Of a stretch of DNA of 35,079 bases, positions 34,961-35,079 are shown piece after piece. The DNA is taken from contig PSMW01000031.1 of assembly GCA_040290295.1 (NCBI GenBank), forward strand, positions 1 to 35,079. Reading direction: 5' to 3'. Positions within the stretch are counted from its first letter, which is position 1; each line of letters begins with the position of its first letter. A program made the position numbers and the translations under genes. Origin of the DNA: CAADGV01 sp040290295. GTDB taxonomy: Bacteria > Bacteroidota > Ignavibacteria > UBA10030 > UBA6906. The notes beneath the pieces are model-generated. The model searched no databases. It was not told the origin of the DNA and worked only from the letters and a program-made list of their open reading frames with translations.

Positions 34961-35079
34961 ACTCCCGCGCACTCGGGGTTACTGCTGAAGCTTCTTGAGC
35001 ATGCGAGGCATTGCTGATCATCGGACCACGACTCGCGTGGCTTGCAGAGCGCGTTCGTGCGGATGTCGATGAGAGAGAC
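34961..35079. other. Unassigned right end
   Basis: 119 bp after the ACR3 gene. There is no clear terminator; a small CCCG/CGGG hairpin (34973-34978 area) has no T tract. A plus-strand frame from about 35008 stays open to the edge but is too short to judge. Confidence 0.4.

Noticed and set aside
34833..35079. Minus-strand frame at the right edge
   Set aside because: Mostly the antisense shadow of the ACR3 gene, low-complexity Ser/Arg/Ala; no supporting signal.

Overview
The window looks like chromosomal DNA of a didermic bacterium of the Bacteroidota/Chlorobiota/Ignavibacteriota (FCB) assemblage. Four things point there. A secreted protein ends in a type IX secretion C-terminal sorting domain of the NPFNPSTTIRY type. 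There are several outer-membrane barrels and lipoproteins. A DUF3570/DUF4266 pair is present. A perfect CIRCE element controls groES-groEL. Base composition is moderate, slightly above 50% GC by eye. Promoters resemble sigma70 sites (TTGACA-N16/17-TATATT or TATTAT). Two of them carry the extended element TATATTTA, which also resembles the Bacteroidota -7 motif. No tRNA, rRNA, insertion sequence or CRISPR array was seen.

Layout. (1) 87-7206, minus strand: a seven-gene, tightly coupled export operon, tetR - HlyD-type adaptor - ABC ATPase - TolC-type channel - second ABC ATPase - two ABC-2 permeases. A dyad overlaps its likely promoter. The two ATPases are complementary in their defects, suggesting a heterodimer with one working ATP site. 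(2) 7299-9451, minus: groES-groEL with terminator, CIRCE and promoter. (3) 9469-12898, minus: a three-gene cassette of a RecA-like protein without Walker A, a small helical protein and a divergent family B DNA polymerase with eroded proofreading motifs. It has a near-consensus promoter carrying two copies of a GACA-N4-TGTC palindrome. This resembles, in logic but not in homology, the ImuA-ImuB-DnaE2 mutasome, and it is the best candidate here for a little-described system. (4) 13013-20598, minus: DUF58 protein, TPR-like lipoprotein, rRNA m5C methyltransferase, clpB and dnaK.

(5) 20857-22627, plus: biotin-protein ligase and type III pantothenate kinase from a clear promoter, followed by about 410 bp of apparent non-coding DNA with two long-armed inverted repeats. 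(6) 23041-30801, minus: an envelope operon read from one AT-rich promoter. It encodes two small outer-membrane barrels, a di-haem HzsA-like beta-propeller lipoprotein, a DUF4266 lipoprotein, a DUF3570 barrel, a type IX-secreted beta-propeller protein and a small Cys-rich protein. Its function is unknown; an envelope redox role is plausible. (7) 31484-34960, plus: an arsenic-type operon of arsR, a one-Cys-variant thioredoxin-fold protein, an ArsP/UPF0718 permease, a thioredoxin-coupled arsenate reductase and an ACR3 exporter. Both transporters are split by apparent loss of one base in a homopolymer run.

Two promoters (12846-12874 and 20857-20885) show that the longest reading frames begin upstream of transcription, so I moved those starts inward. 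All functional names rest on motifs read by eye and recalled family knowledge; no searches were run.
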